NCBI GenBank assembly: GCA_020310875.1
Contig: CM035413.1
Location: 163,312,306-163,376,305 of the forward strand
Length of the DNA stretch: 64,000 nt
Source of the DNA: Ceratopteris richardii
Taxonomy: Eukaryota > Streptophyta > Polypodiopsida > Polypodiales > Pteridaceae
Reading direction: 5' to 3'
The notes beneath the pieces are model-generated. The model worked only from the letters and a program-made list of their open reading frames with translations, did not search any database and was not told the DNA's origin. Of the stretch, positions 20,586-33,099 are shown piece by piece. The position numbers and the translations under genes are program-made. How positions within the stretch are numbered: the first letter of the stretch is position 1; each line of letters starts with the position of its first letter.

Positions 20586-23500
20586 TTACTCAGCAGTTTT
20601 GGTCTTTGATTTTCTTCTTCTTCTCTTCTTGCTTGATTCCCCTTCCACACGTCCCTCCTCCTGAACTCTGTCGTCTCCGACAGGCTTTTTGTGGTGCCGT
20701 GAGTACATTTGTATGGCTGCTTGCTCTCGTTGATTAAGCAAATTGGCATGACATATCATGAATTCTTTCCATTGGCTTGACTTCACTCCATCATCTGGTG
20801 CTTGTCGGTGATCCGCAAAGAAACTTGTTTCATAAGCCACCAGTCTTGCATTAAGATTTGAAGTCATTTATACAAAAAATTCTGAATCAATTTCAAAGAA
20901 GCGAGTGAAAAATGCTTCTTCAAATGTCTGCATATACGTGCTCGACAAGAACATAAGCCTTGAATAGTATGCCATAAGTGTTAATCGGCTCGGGATGGTG
21001 GAAAGATAAAAAATGAGCACTTCAAATCCCTGTGTAATGCCTATGAAGTTCAAAAATGTATATTTGGCGTGTTGGAAGACTTTAATCACTGTCAGGAGCA
21101 TGCTGAAAATCTTATTAGTCATTTTAACTGCTAAATCCGGTACAGTCGCATATTGAGCAATCCAAAATTCCATGGTTTTCACCACGTATTCTTCTGTTGG
21201 TAGGTAATTATGCGGTGGGCTTGGTAATAGTGGATAGTTCAGCCATTGATTATTTATGCTACCCTGGCGCTGTCCTTCCCAAAATTGTGACCAGGAGCGT
21301 CTGCGGGGTACTGGACAAAAAGATGGGTTCACCTGAAGTGCATATGGCGATGCTTCCCATTGTACCCACAGTGTAGGGTTCTTTTCCAAAAGTTTTCGTC
21401 TCCATATAGGATCAGCCTTCTCGAATTCCTATTGAGTATAATTGAAAGTATTATTGCTGAACTGGAGGTTGCTGTCAAGATCCTTATTTGTCGTGGTCTT
21501 TATATATTCTCTTGTTTGCTCTTTCAGGAGGCCATATGGTACATTAAATGGCTTTAATACCTGTTCTAAATTTTTGCTCTCAATTTGAGCTTCCTTCATG
21601 ACCTTGATTACTTGATCTTAAAATTCTGCAGTGAGCTAGGACACCAGTAGTGCCCTCTCATGTCGGCTCAGTTCTGCAATGTCCCGATGATTATGTTCAG
21701 TTTGGATCTCCATGTCCTCCCTTATCGGGGAATGATGTAAGGGGGGAGAGAGAGGACATACCTCAATCTCCTCAGTAGCCGCTGTGGATTTTGGAACTAC
21801 TGGTGTCCCCTCTGTTGCCTGCTGCTCTAGCCGCTCTTGTAGCTGTTTTATCATTTCATCCTTCTACCTGACTTCTTCATTGGCCATAGAAATTGTTTCC
21901 TTATTCTTTTGGATTTCTTCTGTCACGACAGTGAGTTGATCAATGTCTTCTTTGCATTGCACCAGATATCAATTCTCGGCCTTTTTGCACTTTGTCCTTA
22001 GAGCCACGGTATCATCCATATACCTCTTTTCCCATTCGGCAATAGTTGCGTGCTCCTGCTTGAGCTGATCTTCATACCTCGCTATCTTTTCTTCCATTTC
22101 CTTTATGTTTGTCTGTGGTACTTCCTGAGCCTCTATAGGTTGATTACTCAGGAGAGCTGTCATAAGCTCCTTGTTTCTGTTCCTTAAGTTTTCTGCCTCA
22201 TCCATGTATATTTTTATTTGTGATTCCAATATTTTGCTTCTCGTAGTTATCCGCGTCTTCTCGGTCTCACTACCCTCATATTTCTTCTGTAACTCCTGCA
22301 TTTGTGCTTTTAATTTTTCATTTTTTGTCTCTAAAGTTTCGCATTGCTGTTTGACCTCTTGAACTTCATTTTCTTTATGTGTTATTTGCTCTCTTGCTAG
22401 CTTTAATTGTGCTGAAAGGTTCTTACCCATCTCATGAAGTTCATGCTTTTCTTGCATCACTTTGTCATAGTCATCATCAGCCTCAAGCATCAACTGTTGT
22501 GTATCCAAAGCAGTTCTGATCATATCTTGCACGACTGGCTTGAGCTGAGCGATGTCGACATTCAACCACGTTCTTGGAATGCTTGGAGCTTCTCCTGTTT
22601 GTACATCCTTTCCGTGCTCCACGTGGATTGTTTTGTTATGTGGTTGTCTGATTTGTAGCTATATTTCTGGTTCTTTTCTTTCTTCCTCCAGATCAATAAT
22701 TTTCGTGGCACTCCCTTGAAATGTAACATCCATGGGGGAGGGTTCTGCCACAACCCTTATAGGAGTGAAGGGTTCTGATTCTTCCACCGTAGCTTCTTTT
22801 GGTTCTTCTTTTGGATTCTTGAGTGGTCCCTCTCCTTTAAGCGTTGTCTGATTTGAATTTTTGAAGTCTCATTTATTTGGATGACATGTATCCCTTCTTG
22901 GTTTGCTTCCTTGCCTGCGGTGTCTTGATTGGGGTTGATGGGGGTGTCATTCATCTTTATGCCCTTTTCTTCTGCATTGTAGTTTACTTGATTTAGTTCC
23001 TTCCATTGTCCATCGTCTTTGGATTCACTTCGAATGTCCCTATTTAATAGGGAGATGTCAGGCTCTTCGCGTGCATCTGAAGAGGAGCTTGAATTGACCA
23101 ACCCTAATTCTCTATATTGATGTACCTTGGTTAACCTCTTTTTCACTTCCATGTCTTGTTGGGCCTGCTGGTAATGGTGCCCTTGCACTGGTAGATTAAC
23201 TTGTCCTTCCGTATATTGGTGTGTGTCTTCCATAGCTCGTGTTAAGTCCTCTTCGGTAATCGGTTGGTGCTCTTCAAGTCTTGTCTTGGGGAGCACATGT
23301 ACCCTTTTGGTAGCTAGAACTTCAGCTTCTACTTGCTTTACTTCCCTTAATCTCTTTGTCCCTCTCATTTTGGGTTGAGAGCTAGTTTTTGCCTCCTCAA
23401 CAATCTTGACTCCTTTTTTCTTTCTTGGGACTGTGGCGACCTTGGCATACCTAGCCATGGCTGTTGATGATGGCATTTCTTGGAGGTGCTCTCTAATGCA

Positions 23501-24218
23501 CAAGGCATGATATATCAGGATGGTTAGAGCTACACTGCCGTTCAAGAACTTCTTGTTATTCCACTGCTTCTTCGCCTCGAATAGCCGTTCCTGTATGTAT
23601 GGAGTCAGATTAATTTGATTTCCAATTTGTTTGATAGCATGTGATAGTAGTTGGACAATGATCTTCTGAGGGGCAGTGTATCGATGCATGTTAGGGAATT
23701 AGTCTTACTTCTTCATCTATGTCAACTCGATTGATGTCAGTAAAGGTTCGGGTCTTTGCTCCGCAACTTTCCTCCTTCAATACCGTGTTTCCATCTTTTT
23801 CCCATCCAAAGGCTTCTTTTATTAATTCATGTGTAAACTGAATCACAACCCATTCACCTATTGTGTCCATGAATCTGGATTCTGGCACCAATGGATCATG
23901 TAGTGCTGGCTATAATGTATTCATCACTTGCGTACATCTTTGAAAGTCGGGTTTGTAGATCGGCAGTTCAAAATATTTGTGTATACCCGCTTTCTTCATG
24001 ATGTCAATTGTAGACGGAAGCTCATGCACCACTTTAAAATCTTGGGACATAATCGGGAACTGATGATCTGTATGCATGATTTTGATAGTCACTAGGAAGA
24101 GATACTCCCCAACTGGTTGATCTTCTCTAAACCAGTGTCCCTTTGGTTTAGTTACGCTTTGCAAGGGAAATTCCAATACTTCTTCCTGAATAGTTGCTTC
24201 AAAATCTTCAGAAGCCAT
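20586..24218 (-). pseudogene. E2 3' ORF (copy A), conserved extra protein
   Basis: Long sense frame between pol and the 3' LTR. Start chosen at 24218 (MASEDFEATIQ), which aligns with the starts of copies B and C. The N-terminal domain has HWF and YKPDFQRC, then PQKII and NGSVALTILIYHAL. A Lys/Glu-rich middle at 21969-22622 is a strong coiled coil. The C-terminal domain has NPSFCPVPRRRSW and WLNYPLLP, and the end is basic (KKRRRRKSK, nuclear-signal-like). A few stops and one frame change (23,690 region, near 22,700) break it. No signal peptide or membrane segment was seen, so it is not an ordinary envelope gene. Unknown family. Confidence 0.7.
20651..20683 (-). other. second hairpin and purine tract inside E2
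   Basis: About 610 bp inside the terminal one there is a second CTGTC/GACAG hairpin (20668-20683, 6-nt loop) with a purine-rich stretch GGAGGAGGGACG on the minus strand beside it. It overlaps the end of 3' ORF copy A, as the single hairpin does in EB. It may be a duplicated or ancestral polypurine module. Confidence 0.5.
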
Positions 24219-24608
24219 CTGCACTTGTATTGAAAAGAGCGTTAGCTTCAATAGAAGGCATAACCTTAGTGCTGTGTGTTGTAGTGACATGTCGTTCGAT
24301 GCATCACTCAGTTCCCCTTGTTTTGCATAATTAAGATCTTTTACCGCATATATTTTTTTCTTTTCTTTTCTGAAAGAAAACAAATATTAGTATAGCCAAA
24401 GCATTTACTTATTTACATAGCAGGTCCATTCCTAAGGAAGTTGAAGCTATGACCTATTCCTCATTGAAGAATGTGCACCACTAATGCTATTATATACATC
24501 AAGTGCCGAATGCTTGGCCTTGTAATGTGGCCCTATTATACATACTTTAGGTGCACTGGAATCTTCATGAGTGCAACATAAATCTTCGTTGTTCTGGTGT
24601 TCCATTCC
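24219..24608 (-). promoter_or_regulatory. spacer before 3' ORF A with candidate splice acceptor
   Basis: About 390 bp non-coding between the W tail and the 3' ORF. On the minus strand AAGTGCAG abuts the ATG at 24218. Similar CAG acceptors sit just before the starts in EB and E4, so the 3' ORF may be made from a spliced RNA. Confidence 0.4.
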
Positions 24609-26236
24609 TCACAGTTGCTTGGGTCTCCAAATCCATTTTGTTTTCGCTGTGTTAGGCCGTGCCTTCTCTTTGGTTCCCTGAGTTGCATGTGTTTCTTTTG
24701 TTCCTTCCATTGCCCTAGTGATAGAGATCTTTCTCTTCCTGTTTCTATGACGAGTCTGTCTTGGCTTCGTTGTCCGAATGTGTCGGTGTAAGGCGTCCTC
24801 CTGTTTGCTCATCTCTTGATTGGTTGCTTATCTAACCTTCTTAGGAATCCATATTTGTTGCCGTGCTTGTTGAGCTTCAATCAAAGGCTTAGGAAGCCAT
24901 ACTTGCAAGAGTCGTTTTGGCTCCGATTTCGGTAAAGAAGAATTCTTGCCCTCCTTCTTCTCCTTATGAGCTGGTGCTGCAATCTCTGATTTGTTCACTT
25001 GATCCTTGCGTACCCATTTGAAGTTGACCTTTCCTAGATGCGAGTATTTGATGGTGGTTTTCCAAATTGGTGATCCTTCTGTAGTGGGAGAAACTCTAAG
25101 AGTGTTGATCTCCTTGGTGTCTTTCTGTTCATCAACTGAATAGGGTGAATCCACTTCTTCCGTGGACATGTTAGGGTTTGTACTTCTTGATTCTTCTAGA
25201 CTTGCTTTTGAGAGATTGGGGGCTGGAATCATGTTTTACGTGCTCTTCTTTAAGTTCTTCCACACTTCCGATGGTTTCTGGTCTCTGTGAGGGCTTCTCC
25301 CCTAATAGACTAAAAATTTCCTTGTGCCCTATTTTGGCTGAAATGTATCCTTGTGCTAGGTGGATGCTTACTTCATTCTCAATGATCCAATCCTGTCCTA
25401 GGATCAAGTTTTCTATTAAGTTTTCATCTTTGCACACTAGAACTCGTTGTTCCATAGTTGAATTTCCTAGGTGGAAGGATACATTAGTTTCTCCAATGCA
25501 TTCTATGACTTGACCTCTGATACCTATCATATGAGCTTTCGTGGGAGTCATAATCGTTTGAATGACCGTATTTCGTATGCAATTGAGTCTTGCTTCTGAG
25601 TCTATCAAGGCATCTATTAATTGGTACTCTGTCTTGCCAATCCCTAGGTTTAGGTAGGGTTTAGTTACGCTATCATTCTGCCCATTGGAATGATGGACTT
25701 GATAGTTGGCCATGGGAATAGGCTCTTCACCTAGTAAGTACCGTTCGTCTCTTTGTCTAATCCACTCTTTCCGTTTCTTAATACGTTCCAAGGCTTCTTG
25801 CCGTGCCTCTTCTCTAATCCGTTCTTCCTCTTTCTTCCTATTTTGCGCACCTACGAGACGTGCTAACATTTGGTCCATCAAAGGCTCCATGAACCGTTTC
25901 ACTCTACATCCGCTTATGTAGTTAGGAAGAACATCTCCATCCAGAGTAGCTAGATTAACTGCTCCACTCGTACAGATCCTATTAATGATTAGAGGTCCAT
26001 ATCCGCGTTTTTGTAACTTCTTGGCATGTTGCTTCAAGGTGTAGACCAAGACTAGGTCTCCTTCTTTTAGTCCTTTGTCTTTTATGTGTGCATCATAATA
26101 TGCCTTTTGCCTTCTCTTGGCTGCATAGATTCCTGCGACAGCCTGCAACCGAGTTTCATGTAGCTTCTCGATTTTTTCTAGTTGTTGGGATAATTCATGT
26201 CCGGTCCACTCATGCTGCTGGGCTACTCTCAAGGTG
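24609..26236 (-). pseudogene. E2 integrase C-terminus, PR2 and W tail
   Basis: Reads RVAQQHEWTGHELSQQ, GDLVLVYTLKQHAKKL, KRGYGPLIINRI (integrase C-terminus), a long Arg/Glu helix, then PR2: DALIDSEARLNCI (Asp kept, DSG changed to DSE), ECIGETNVSFHLG, and NLILGQDWI. The tail at 24609-25232 has FKWVRKDQ, QVWLPKPL, QQIWIPKK and KWIWRPKQ. PR2 here is the most diverged of the four, yet the Asp and the LGQDWI end remain. The frame upstream of 26237 is EB LTR read-through and is not part of the gene. Confidence 0.75.
26232..26236. repeat. target-site duplication AGGTG of EB, left copy
   Basis: AGGTG just outside the EB 3' LTR; matched by AGGTG at 47340-47344 next to the EB 5' LTR start. Confidence 0.9.
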
Positions 26237-26819
26237 TGTAGCTCAGTGATGAGTAGCACCTCCTTTAATGTCAATTCGGGAAGACATGAGGATGGTATGA
26301 AGACCTCGAGCAAGTGCAAGCACAAGTGTGTGAGTGAGAAGCACACTAACATGCACACACATACACACACACGCACACACAAGCCAAGAACAAAGAGAGA
26401 GAGAGAGACAATGGAATACTTTCTATTACAACAAAGTTCTCATACAAGTTCAAAACTACAACAGGCTACCTTCAAAAATGAGCTCTCTAGCTCTATTTAT
26501 AGTTTTTGACTAGCTTTGGCCTTGTCCAGACCTAGTGTCTGGCCTAGTTAAAAAAAGGTTCCAGGGCTTATTTGAGGGCTCAAACAAGCTCTAAAAAATA
26601 TGAAAATTGGTAGGCAATTACTTCTAAAGCTCCTCAAGCTTGAAGACTCCTTGACTTGCACAAAATGGAGCTACAAAAAGATGAAACGGTATTTACAATG
26701 GTTGTTAGTGATGAGAATCACTTTTATAGTAGTGTAAAGGTTGAAAAAATTTAGTGGGTTGCCTCAGTGCTAGATCTGCGTGTATGCCCATACTTGCTTC
26801 TTCCCGTATGATGCCAACA
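26237..26819 (-). repeat. EB 3' LTR
   Basis: 583 bp with TG/CA ends. TATA box on the minus strand at about 26493-26502 (CTATAAATAG). The GT-rich stretch (CA-rich on plus, 26350-26385) follows in the transcript sense. It matches 47021-47339 and, in inverted orientation, 45366-45518, the two pieces of EB's 5' LTR. Confidence 0.9.
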
Positions 26820-26854
26820 CTCTCCCCCCATAGCGTCTGTCGTCTCTGACAGAC
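26820..26854 (-). other. EB polypurine tract and hairpin
   Basis: Minus strand TGGGGGGAGAG next to the LTR. Hairpin at 26835-26854 with perfect arms GTCTGTC/GACAGAC and a 6-nt loop, the same arms as in E1. It overlaps the coding end of 3' ORF B (SVRDDRRYGG). Confidence 0.85.
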
Positions 26855-29800
26855 CTTTGCTCCACGGTTTGATCAATGTAGTGCTGTAGTATGTCGGTTG
26901 CCAATTCTTGTTCTCTGATCCGTAGTCCCCTGACCAGATCTCTTTGAAGGGCATCCCAATTAACCGTTCCAGGCATGTCAAGTTGTGGCATGGTGTAGAG
27001 CTCTGAGCGCATTGTTTGTTTGCACGCGAATAGTTGTAACAAATGGGTTGGACGTGGTGCGAACACTTCTGAGTGTGATTCCCAAAACCCCGTGGTGAAC
27101 ATATCATCAAAGGTTTGCTTATAGCAGGCAGGGAGATATCTGATTCTGGCATGCCATGCATAAGCAACTTGAATACTCGGGGTTGTGCTCATATCATAGA
27201 GTAAGTCATAATTAACATTTATGAAGCCTTAAATTGGAGGCTGGATGTTATGTACATTGCAGAAAGTCTTTAACACGACTTGCATCATGTCCAGGATTTT
27301 GAGCATCATCTGCGCGGCAACATCAGGCATGGGATGGAGGCGTGGCATCCAGTGTCTGATAGTAGCCATCATGTAGGCTACAATTGGTGTGCTTGTTGGG
27401 GGTGCAATGGAGGGGTAATTGAGCCATTGTTTGCAATTAGTATTGTTCTGAACTTTTATGGCAAATGCGTTCCATGATCTTCTTCGTTGCACTGGCCCAA
27501 AGCAAGGGTTATACTTCAAATGCGTGGGAGCATGATCCCATGTTCGTAGCATTTTTGGATAGGTCTCAAGTAACTTTTGCCTCCAGATGGGTTGGAATAT
27601 GGCCCCTTTTCTGGCTTCCTCTAGAATGTCCTCTAGTTTGAACTATGTTGCGAAAGTAGGGTACTTGTTGGTTTTGCGTTTGATCTCAGCATTGTAGTCT
27701 GCCAACAGTACAAAGTATGGCTTATATCGTAACTCTGAACTCGTTATCAGTTGCCTAGGAGCCAAACTCCTGAAATATTCCGATTGAAGTATTGTCTCCT
27801 CGATAGATTTCATGGCCATCATCTGAGTGGAGATACGCTCTTCATGAGTTGCCCCCATCTCTTCTACTTGTTTCATCCATGCCGGAGGGGGTTCCTCATA
27901 TGTGTCTTGTCCATCCTCAATGACCCTGCCTTCTGGAAGAGGTTGAGGCTCATAATTATCTTCAAATGTTTCTTCCACTCGAATGAAAATAGCCTCCTCT
28001 TTTGTTGGTTCGGGTGGAGATGGAGGTCATTCATATTGTAACAATTTAATCTTTAATTCTGTCACTTGTTGGCATAGCTCAAGTACTTCGGTGGTCGTTG
28101 AAGATTCTGGCTTTGATGACGTAGCAGCATTGACCACATTTCTTGGTTCCGTCACATGTGGTGCAAGCATTGGTTGCCTCTGTAGTTCTTTCACTTGGTC
28201 GGCAAGCTGATCATGTGCTTCTAAGAGGTTGGCATAGGTTTCCAATATTTGCTGGATACTTTATGAGGGGATAGCCTGGAAGCTAGCAGGATCTATGGGT
28301 GCCCTTGTAGTGTTTTCTATGGCTGCTTCGATATTGTCTTGATTTTGTTGTTGTAATCTTCTGTTCTCTTCTTGGGCAGCTGCTAGGTGTTTTTGGAGTA
28401 AGGCCATGTTTCTTTGTAATCTAGCATTGCGGGCTAGCTGATCTCTTAGTTGTTCTTCAGTCACCTTACACGTCTCTGTATATTTGGCTTCGAGCTCCGC
28501 ACAAGATTGGTGGAGGGCGGTAACCTCACGTTGTAATGCTGTATTACTCAACTCCAAGGCATTGACATGTGCCTGGAGGTGGGATGATAGAGTACAAAGC
28601 TCTTTATTGTTTTCTTCTAATAACCTGTATTCCTGTTTAAGCTGGGCGGCAACTTCAAGCATGGTGTCTAGTGCATGACTAAATGAGGTGGATGTAGAGG
28701 TGGAGGTGAGAGATGCAAGGGGTTGGGAAATGGGGAAGGGAAAGGTGGATGTGGTGCTGACAGTGGGTGTATGCGGTGATGTGCATGAATTTACAAGTGG
28801 TGATGTTGAGACAAAAGTGGTGGTGAGTGGTCCTGTGGAGGGTGAAATGTCCATGGGATCGGACGTGATTGTGTGTGAAGTGTGAATCGTGAATACTGGA
28901 ATGGTGGGTTGTGTGTTAGTCGTGGCCGTGAATGTGGGGGAGTAGGGTGGGAAAGGGACTTTCTATTATGATTCTCAATTTGTTGAACTATATTTATAGG
29001 GTTTGCCAAGAATGGAGGTAGGGTGGTTTGTGTAGGTTCTGAGGAGGCTATGGGGGGCCCAATGGGTTGGGGTTGGGAAAGAGGAAAAGTATTGGTGAAG
29101 GGAAATGTGTGTGTTAATGTTTGGTTAGGGACATGTGGTTATCCAAGAGCTGGAAGATACGAAGGGTGACCTATGATGGTTTGATGGGTGGCAGGATGAC
29201 CTATCTGAGGTTCATAAAATTGGCTAGAACTGGTGGATGTAGATAAAGGGAAGGATGGAGAAATGGTGGTGTGTGGCATAGGTTCACTAAGGGTGAAGAC
29301 TGGTTGTTCAGGAAGGCTAGTGGTAAGGGGTTCGGTGGGCTGGATGGGAGGTGATGGTGGAGAGGGTATCTGTGTGCTCTCGTCGTGTGCATCAGTGTTA
29401 GTGGGGCTGGTCATATCAATGTCTGCTTGAGAGGTGGTAGGGAGTGAGGTAGAGACTTCCATTTGAATCATTTTTCCCCTTCGCGATCGCGTATCGAGCT
29501 TTGCTGGTCGTATTGAGGGGGAGTAAGATGTAACATGGTCCACATTGCTTCTATAATCCCACATGTGTCTGCCAAAAGGTTCAATGATTCAACAAGATGA
29601 GGGTCCGCGTTCTGTGCTTGTAGCATTTGGTTCACCATTGCTTTGTTTGCCGCTTCTGACAACCTATGCCTTTTTTGTACTTGCTTGATCGTCTTGTAGA
29701 GCCGTTTGAGTTGTGCAGTGTAGGCAGGGGCTTCCTCCTCACTCTCCTCTGATTCATTTTCCGGTGCCCCTTCTTGTTCATGTGTGCCCTCAACATGAGT

Positions 29801-31065
29801 GTGTTGTGCCTCATCTTCCCAAGGTACTCTTCATGCATCACTATGTGGCTGTCCTTTCTGGGATGATGATCCGAGACCATCAGTGTCTGAGAAGAACTCA
29901 CTCTCAGATAACTGTGTTGTTTGCAAGAAGCTCTTATGGAGGCAAACTCAGCATCCGTGGGTAGTGGAGGGGCTGATGGAGTGGGTTGTACCACGCCCTC
30001 TGATTGTGGTCGTTGGAGATGGATCATGAATGGGGCTACTTGTTCTTCTTCTCTAAGGGGGATTTCTATGGTGGACTCACGAGGAATTAGAACATGTGAA
30101 AGTGATCTGCGCATTCTTTTCGCTGGTTGAACCCCTGGTTTTCATCCATGGAAGAATTGCAACTGTGAGTATTTAAGTGCCCGTGCAATCGGCACATCAT
30201 AAGCGAGGCATCTGTAGATGATTCTTGTAATGGCACAACAACCATTCAGAGTAGGCTTCCTTACTCCTCGTTTGCCTGCCTCATATAGTTGGTCGAGGAT
30301 CCACACTGGCATTTTAATAGGTAAGCTCATGGTCTCCGCTAGGTATAACCTGTACCAAATCTTTTTATGAGGTTGTGTGAATCGGTCTTGAGCTGGAAAT
30401 GCAAAGTGCTGAAGGCACATTCACAGTGGTATGGTGATGTTTGGGGTGAGAGCACACATCTCTTTCAACTTCTTGAGTTTACTGTTCTTCATAGACTCCC
30501 GTATCAAAGGATCTCGATCGGAGGGTACATGGGTGCCATACATATGAAGGGCTTCCCTGATTAAAGTTATGTTCGGCTCACACTTTTTCATTTCCTCCTG
30601 GTTTGATAGAGAGGGCACCAGGAATGTGCCTGACTGATCTCGATGCCCTATCGCTTTAAGAGTTGCTATCAAGTAGTAGCATCTAAGGAAATCTGGTCTA
30701 GGCAGAGATGCACTAAAATAATCCTGCAATCCCACTTTCTGCCAAATATCTTGAAGAGTTGCTACGTCTTGTAATGCTTCAAACTCTCTTGAGAAGAACG
30801 AAAATGTCCACCACACCCCTCCAAATTCCAACTTGGATTCCCACATATGGTCTGCATCTCCCAACTCTTCTGGTATCTCATTGAACCAATGAGAATGTAC
30901 CTTTACTCTTTCTGTTAGGCCACTTGGTGGATCCGAGATGGGAATTCGTCTCACATTCAGAAACTCCTCAGGCCTAGCCATTAGTGGAACCTCCACAGGC
31001 ATGGTATCCCAATCCATTTGAGTACTAGTGATTGCCTGGGAGCTCGTGCCTGTTGCTGCTGCCAT
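26820..31065 (-). pseudogene. EB 3' ORF (copy B), conserved extra protein
   Basis: About 1400 codons in the sense strand, start at 31065 (MAAATGTSSQAI). The N-terminal domain (first ~310 codons) has HSHWFNEIPEELGDADHMW, FSFFSREFEAL, LPRPDFLRCYYLI, KKIWYRLYLAET and GCCAITRIIYRCLAYDVPI, all closely shared with copy C. A Pro/Ser/Thr-rich region (28860-29560) and Gln/Glu-rich coiled coils (28261-28680) follow. The C-terminal domain has NPCFGPVQRRRSW, WLNYPSIAPP and AYAWHARIRYLPACYKQTF. Several in-frame stops and a few shifts break it; its frame runs on through the polypurine tract into the LTR. No signal peptide or transmembrane segment seen. Family not recognised. Confidence 0.75.
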
Positions 31066-31296
31066 GAGACTTCTGATGCTTATCTGCTAGAAGAAGAAAG
31101 GCACATTAGTGTTGCATGGGAAACAAGATGTAATGGTGTTCCCTCCACAATACTAACATGACAATCCAGATGGTTAGTGGTTAGAGGTGAAGTGTTTGTG
31201 ATAGGTGTGAATGTTGGTTAGTGGTTAGTGTCATCCTAGATGCATACTTTGGATATGCAATGTACTCAGAATGCACCTACATCAGAGTGGATGAAT
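31066..31296 (-). promoter_or_regulatory. spacer before 3' ORF B with candidate splice acceptor
   Basis: Non-coding spacer of about 230 bp, the same length as in E4. On the minus strand a pyrimidine tract, TTTCTTCTTCTAGCAG, ends at about 31084, 19 nt before the ATG. This is a good plant 3' splice site. Confidence 0.5.
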
Positions 31297-33099
31297 TTAA
31301 AAAATTGGGTCTGGGGTTTTGATACAGGGTTTAAGTCTCCAAACTTTGATTGAGGATTCATAGCTCTTAGAGCGGGTGATAAGTACATGTTTATGAACTA
31401 GATTGTGCTTGGTTTGGGACCTTTTGGGCACCCATTTCCAGACATTCCTAGGTTTGACCGAAGGTGTAATAGTGTGGGATGTAGGTATCTTCCCTGAGCT
31501 ATTTTCCAAGAGTACTTGTCAGTGCTGATTTATGCTAGTGACTGGAGGTGATGCTATTTGGGCTCGTAAGCAGACCTTGGGCACCCATATCTGTCTAGCA
31601 TTGGGGGTAGCCTTCATTGACCGCTTAGGGACCCAAATAGAAATGGTATGTCTAGAGTGTAGCCTAAGAAACTCCTTCATTTTAGTCCTTGACAATGTGG
31701 CTCGCTTGATGCCTTTTTGAGAACCTGCCTCTGGAGCCGTGGTTTTTTCCCCCTTGCGTATCCAGATCTGCTTCATGCCATGAGGTACTTCGTATTGCCC
31801 AAGTTGGTGCACATGCTTCTTGATCATCGGTCTCCTCAGTGTTGTGTGTTGCTCAGCGTGCCTTTCTCGAATCTTCTTTGGAACAAATGGGAACTCCTCA
31901 TTGACTTCTGTGCCTTCGTCAAGAGTGATAATCTTCTGCACCATAGAACTTTGGACAATAATAGCATGGTTATCGTCAAGTGGGTTCCTGGAGGGACCAA
32001 GAGTTGGTGCCTTTTCTAATGGCTTGAGTGCTAGATTTTCTAATTCAATCGTGAGGCGGCTTTGGCCTACGCAAGCCTGAAGAAGTCCACTTCTTAGGTT
32101 GAGGCTGACTGCTTGATTATAGATCCAGTCTTGGCCCAAGACAAGAGGTTCGGTAAGATCCTCGTCTTCACACACTAGTACTTTTACTGGCATTAGGATC
32201 CCTTGAATGTAGAGGGGAAGTTCCACCTCTCCTATGCAAGGGGTTTCAACACCTCCCAACCCTATCAAATATGCCTCTATAGGTGTTACCTTCAATTGTA
32301 GTTCTTGGCAGTAAGAAAGTCGAACTGCACTAGTGGCTTCACCTGAGTCAATTAATGCTCTCACTGTCCTTGCACTCTCTCCTTGTCCTACTTCTAGGGT
32401 CACAAAAGGTCGTCGATCAACTATCCTATGGGACCGTTCACCTGAGGCCTCACACATGGCCATGTGATAACCTAGAGCTTCTTGAGTGTCAGGCATGGGC
32501 TGATCTCTACCTTGTCTTCTCAATTTCATTCGTCAGATGCGTTTTAAAGCGTCTACTTGTGCTTCCTCTCGAATTCGCTTTTCCTCTTCTTTACGTTTCT
32601 TTGCAGTATTGAGTCGATTTAGCATCTCTTCCATTAGGGGTTCCTGATACAACTTGACTCTACATCCGCTTATGTAACTTGGTAGGATGTCACCTTCTAG
32701 AGTGGCTAGTTGTACTGCTCCACTTGTGGAGATCCTATTGATAATCATTGGTCCATAGTCTCTCTTCTCTAATTTCCGAGCATGTTGTTTCAAGGTATAG
32801 ACTAGGACTAGGTCTCCTGCTTTCAAGCCCTTATCCTTCACATGTGCATCGAAATACGCCTTTTGCCTCTTCTTGGCTGCATAGATTCCTGCTGCAGCTC
32901 TCAATCGTGTCTCACCTAATCGTTCAAGATTGAAGATTCTAGAGGACAACTCATGGCCTGTCCAATCATGCTCCTATGCTACTTTCAAGGTAGGTATCAA
33001 AAAGTCCAATGCTAGTACCGCATTCTGGCCAAACATCATCTGAAAGGGTGTGGCTCGGAGTACCGTTTTATATGCAACTCTGTATGCCCAAACAACATG
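31297..33099 (-). pseudogene. EB integrase C-terminus, PR2 and W tail
   Basis: Starts at the E3/EB joint with VVWAYRVAYKTVLRATPFQ, then a stop where VAQEH is expected, HELSSRIFNLERLGETRL, GDLVLVYTLKQHARKL and the GPM-type KRDYGPMIINRI. PR2 has VRALIDSGEATSAVRLSYC (DSG intact), GLGGVETPCIGEVELPLYI and PLVLGQDWIYN. The tail (31297-31790) has KQIWIRKGE, ISIWVPKRS, RQIWVPKV and WKWVPKRS. A stop lies near 32531 and another between 31519 and 31509. It is very close to E4 in sequence. Confidence 0.85.

Larger units (their letters stand above)
19379..26236 (-). mobile_element. E2, 3' part (3' LTR to integrase C-terminus)
   Basis: Minus-strand gypsy element of the same clade, cut at 26236 by EB. The rest of pol is at 47340-49909. 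The split codon stretch rejoins at a DFLIPTL / RVAQQHEW position once one copy of AGGTG is removed. This part holds the integrase end, PR2, W tail, 3' ORF, polypurine tract and 3' LTR. Its sequences are well diverged from E1, E3 and E4, so E2 is another family. Confidence 0.9.

Noticed and set aside
25171..26382. A 403-codon frame starting with a Cys/Val-rich leader as one gene
   Set aside because: The first ~50 codons are read-through from the EB LTR; the genuine E2 sequence starts at the insertion point 26236.
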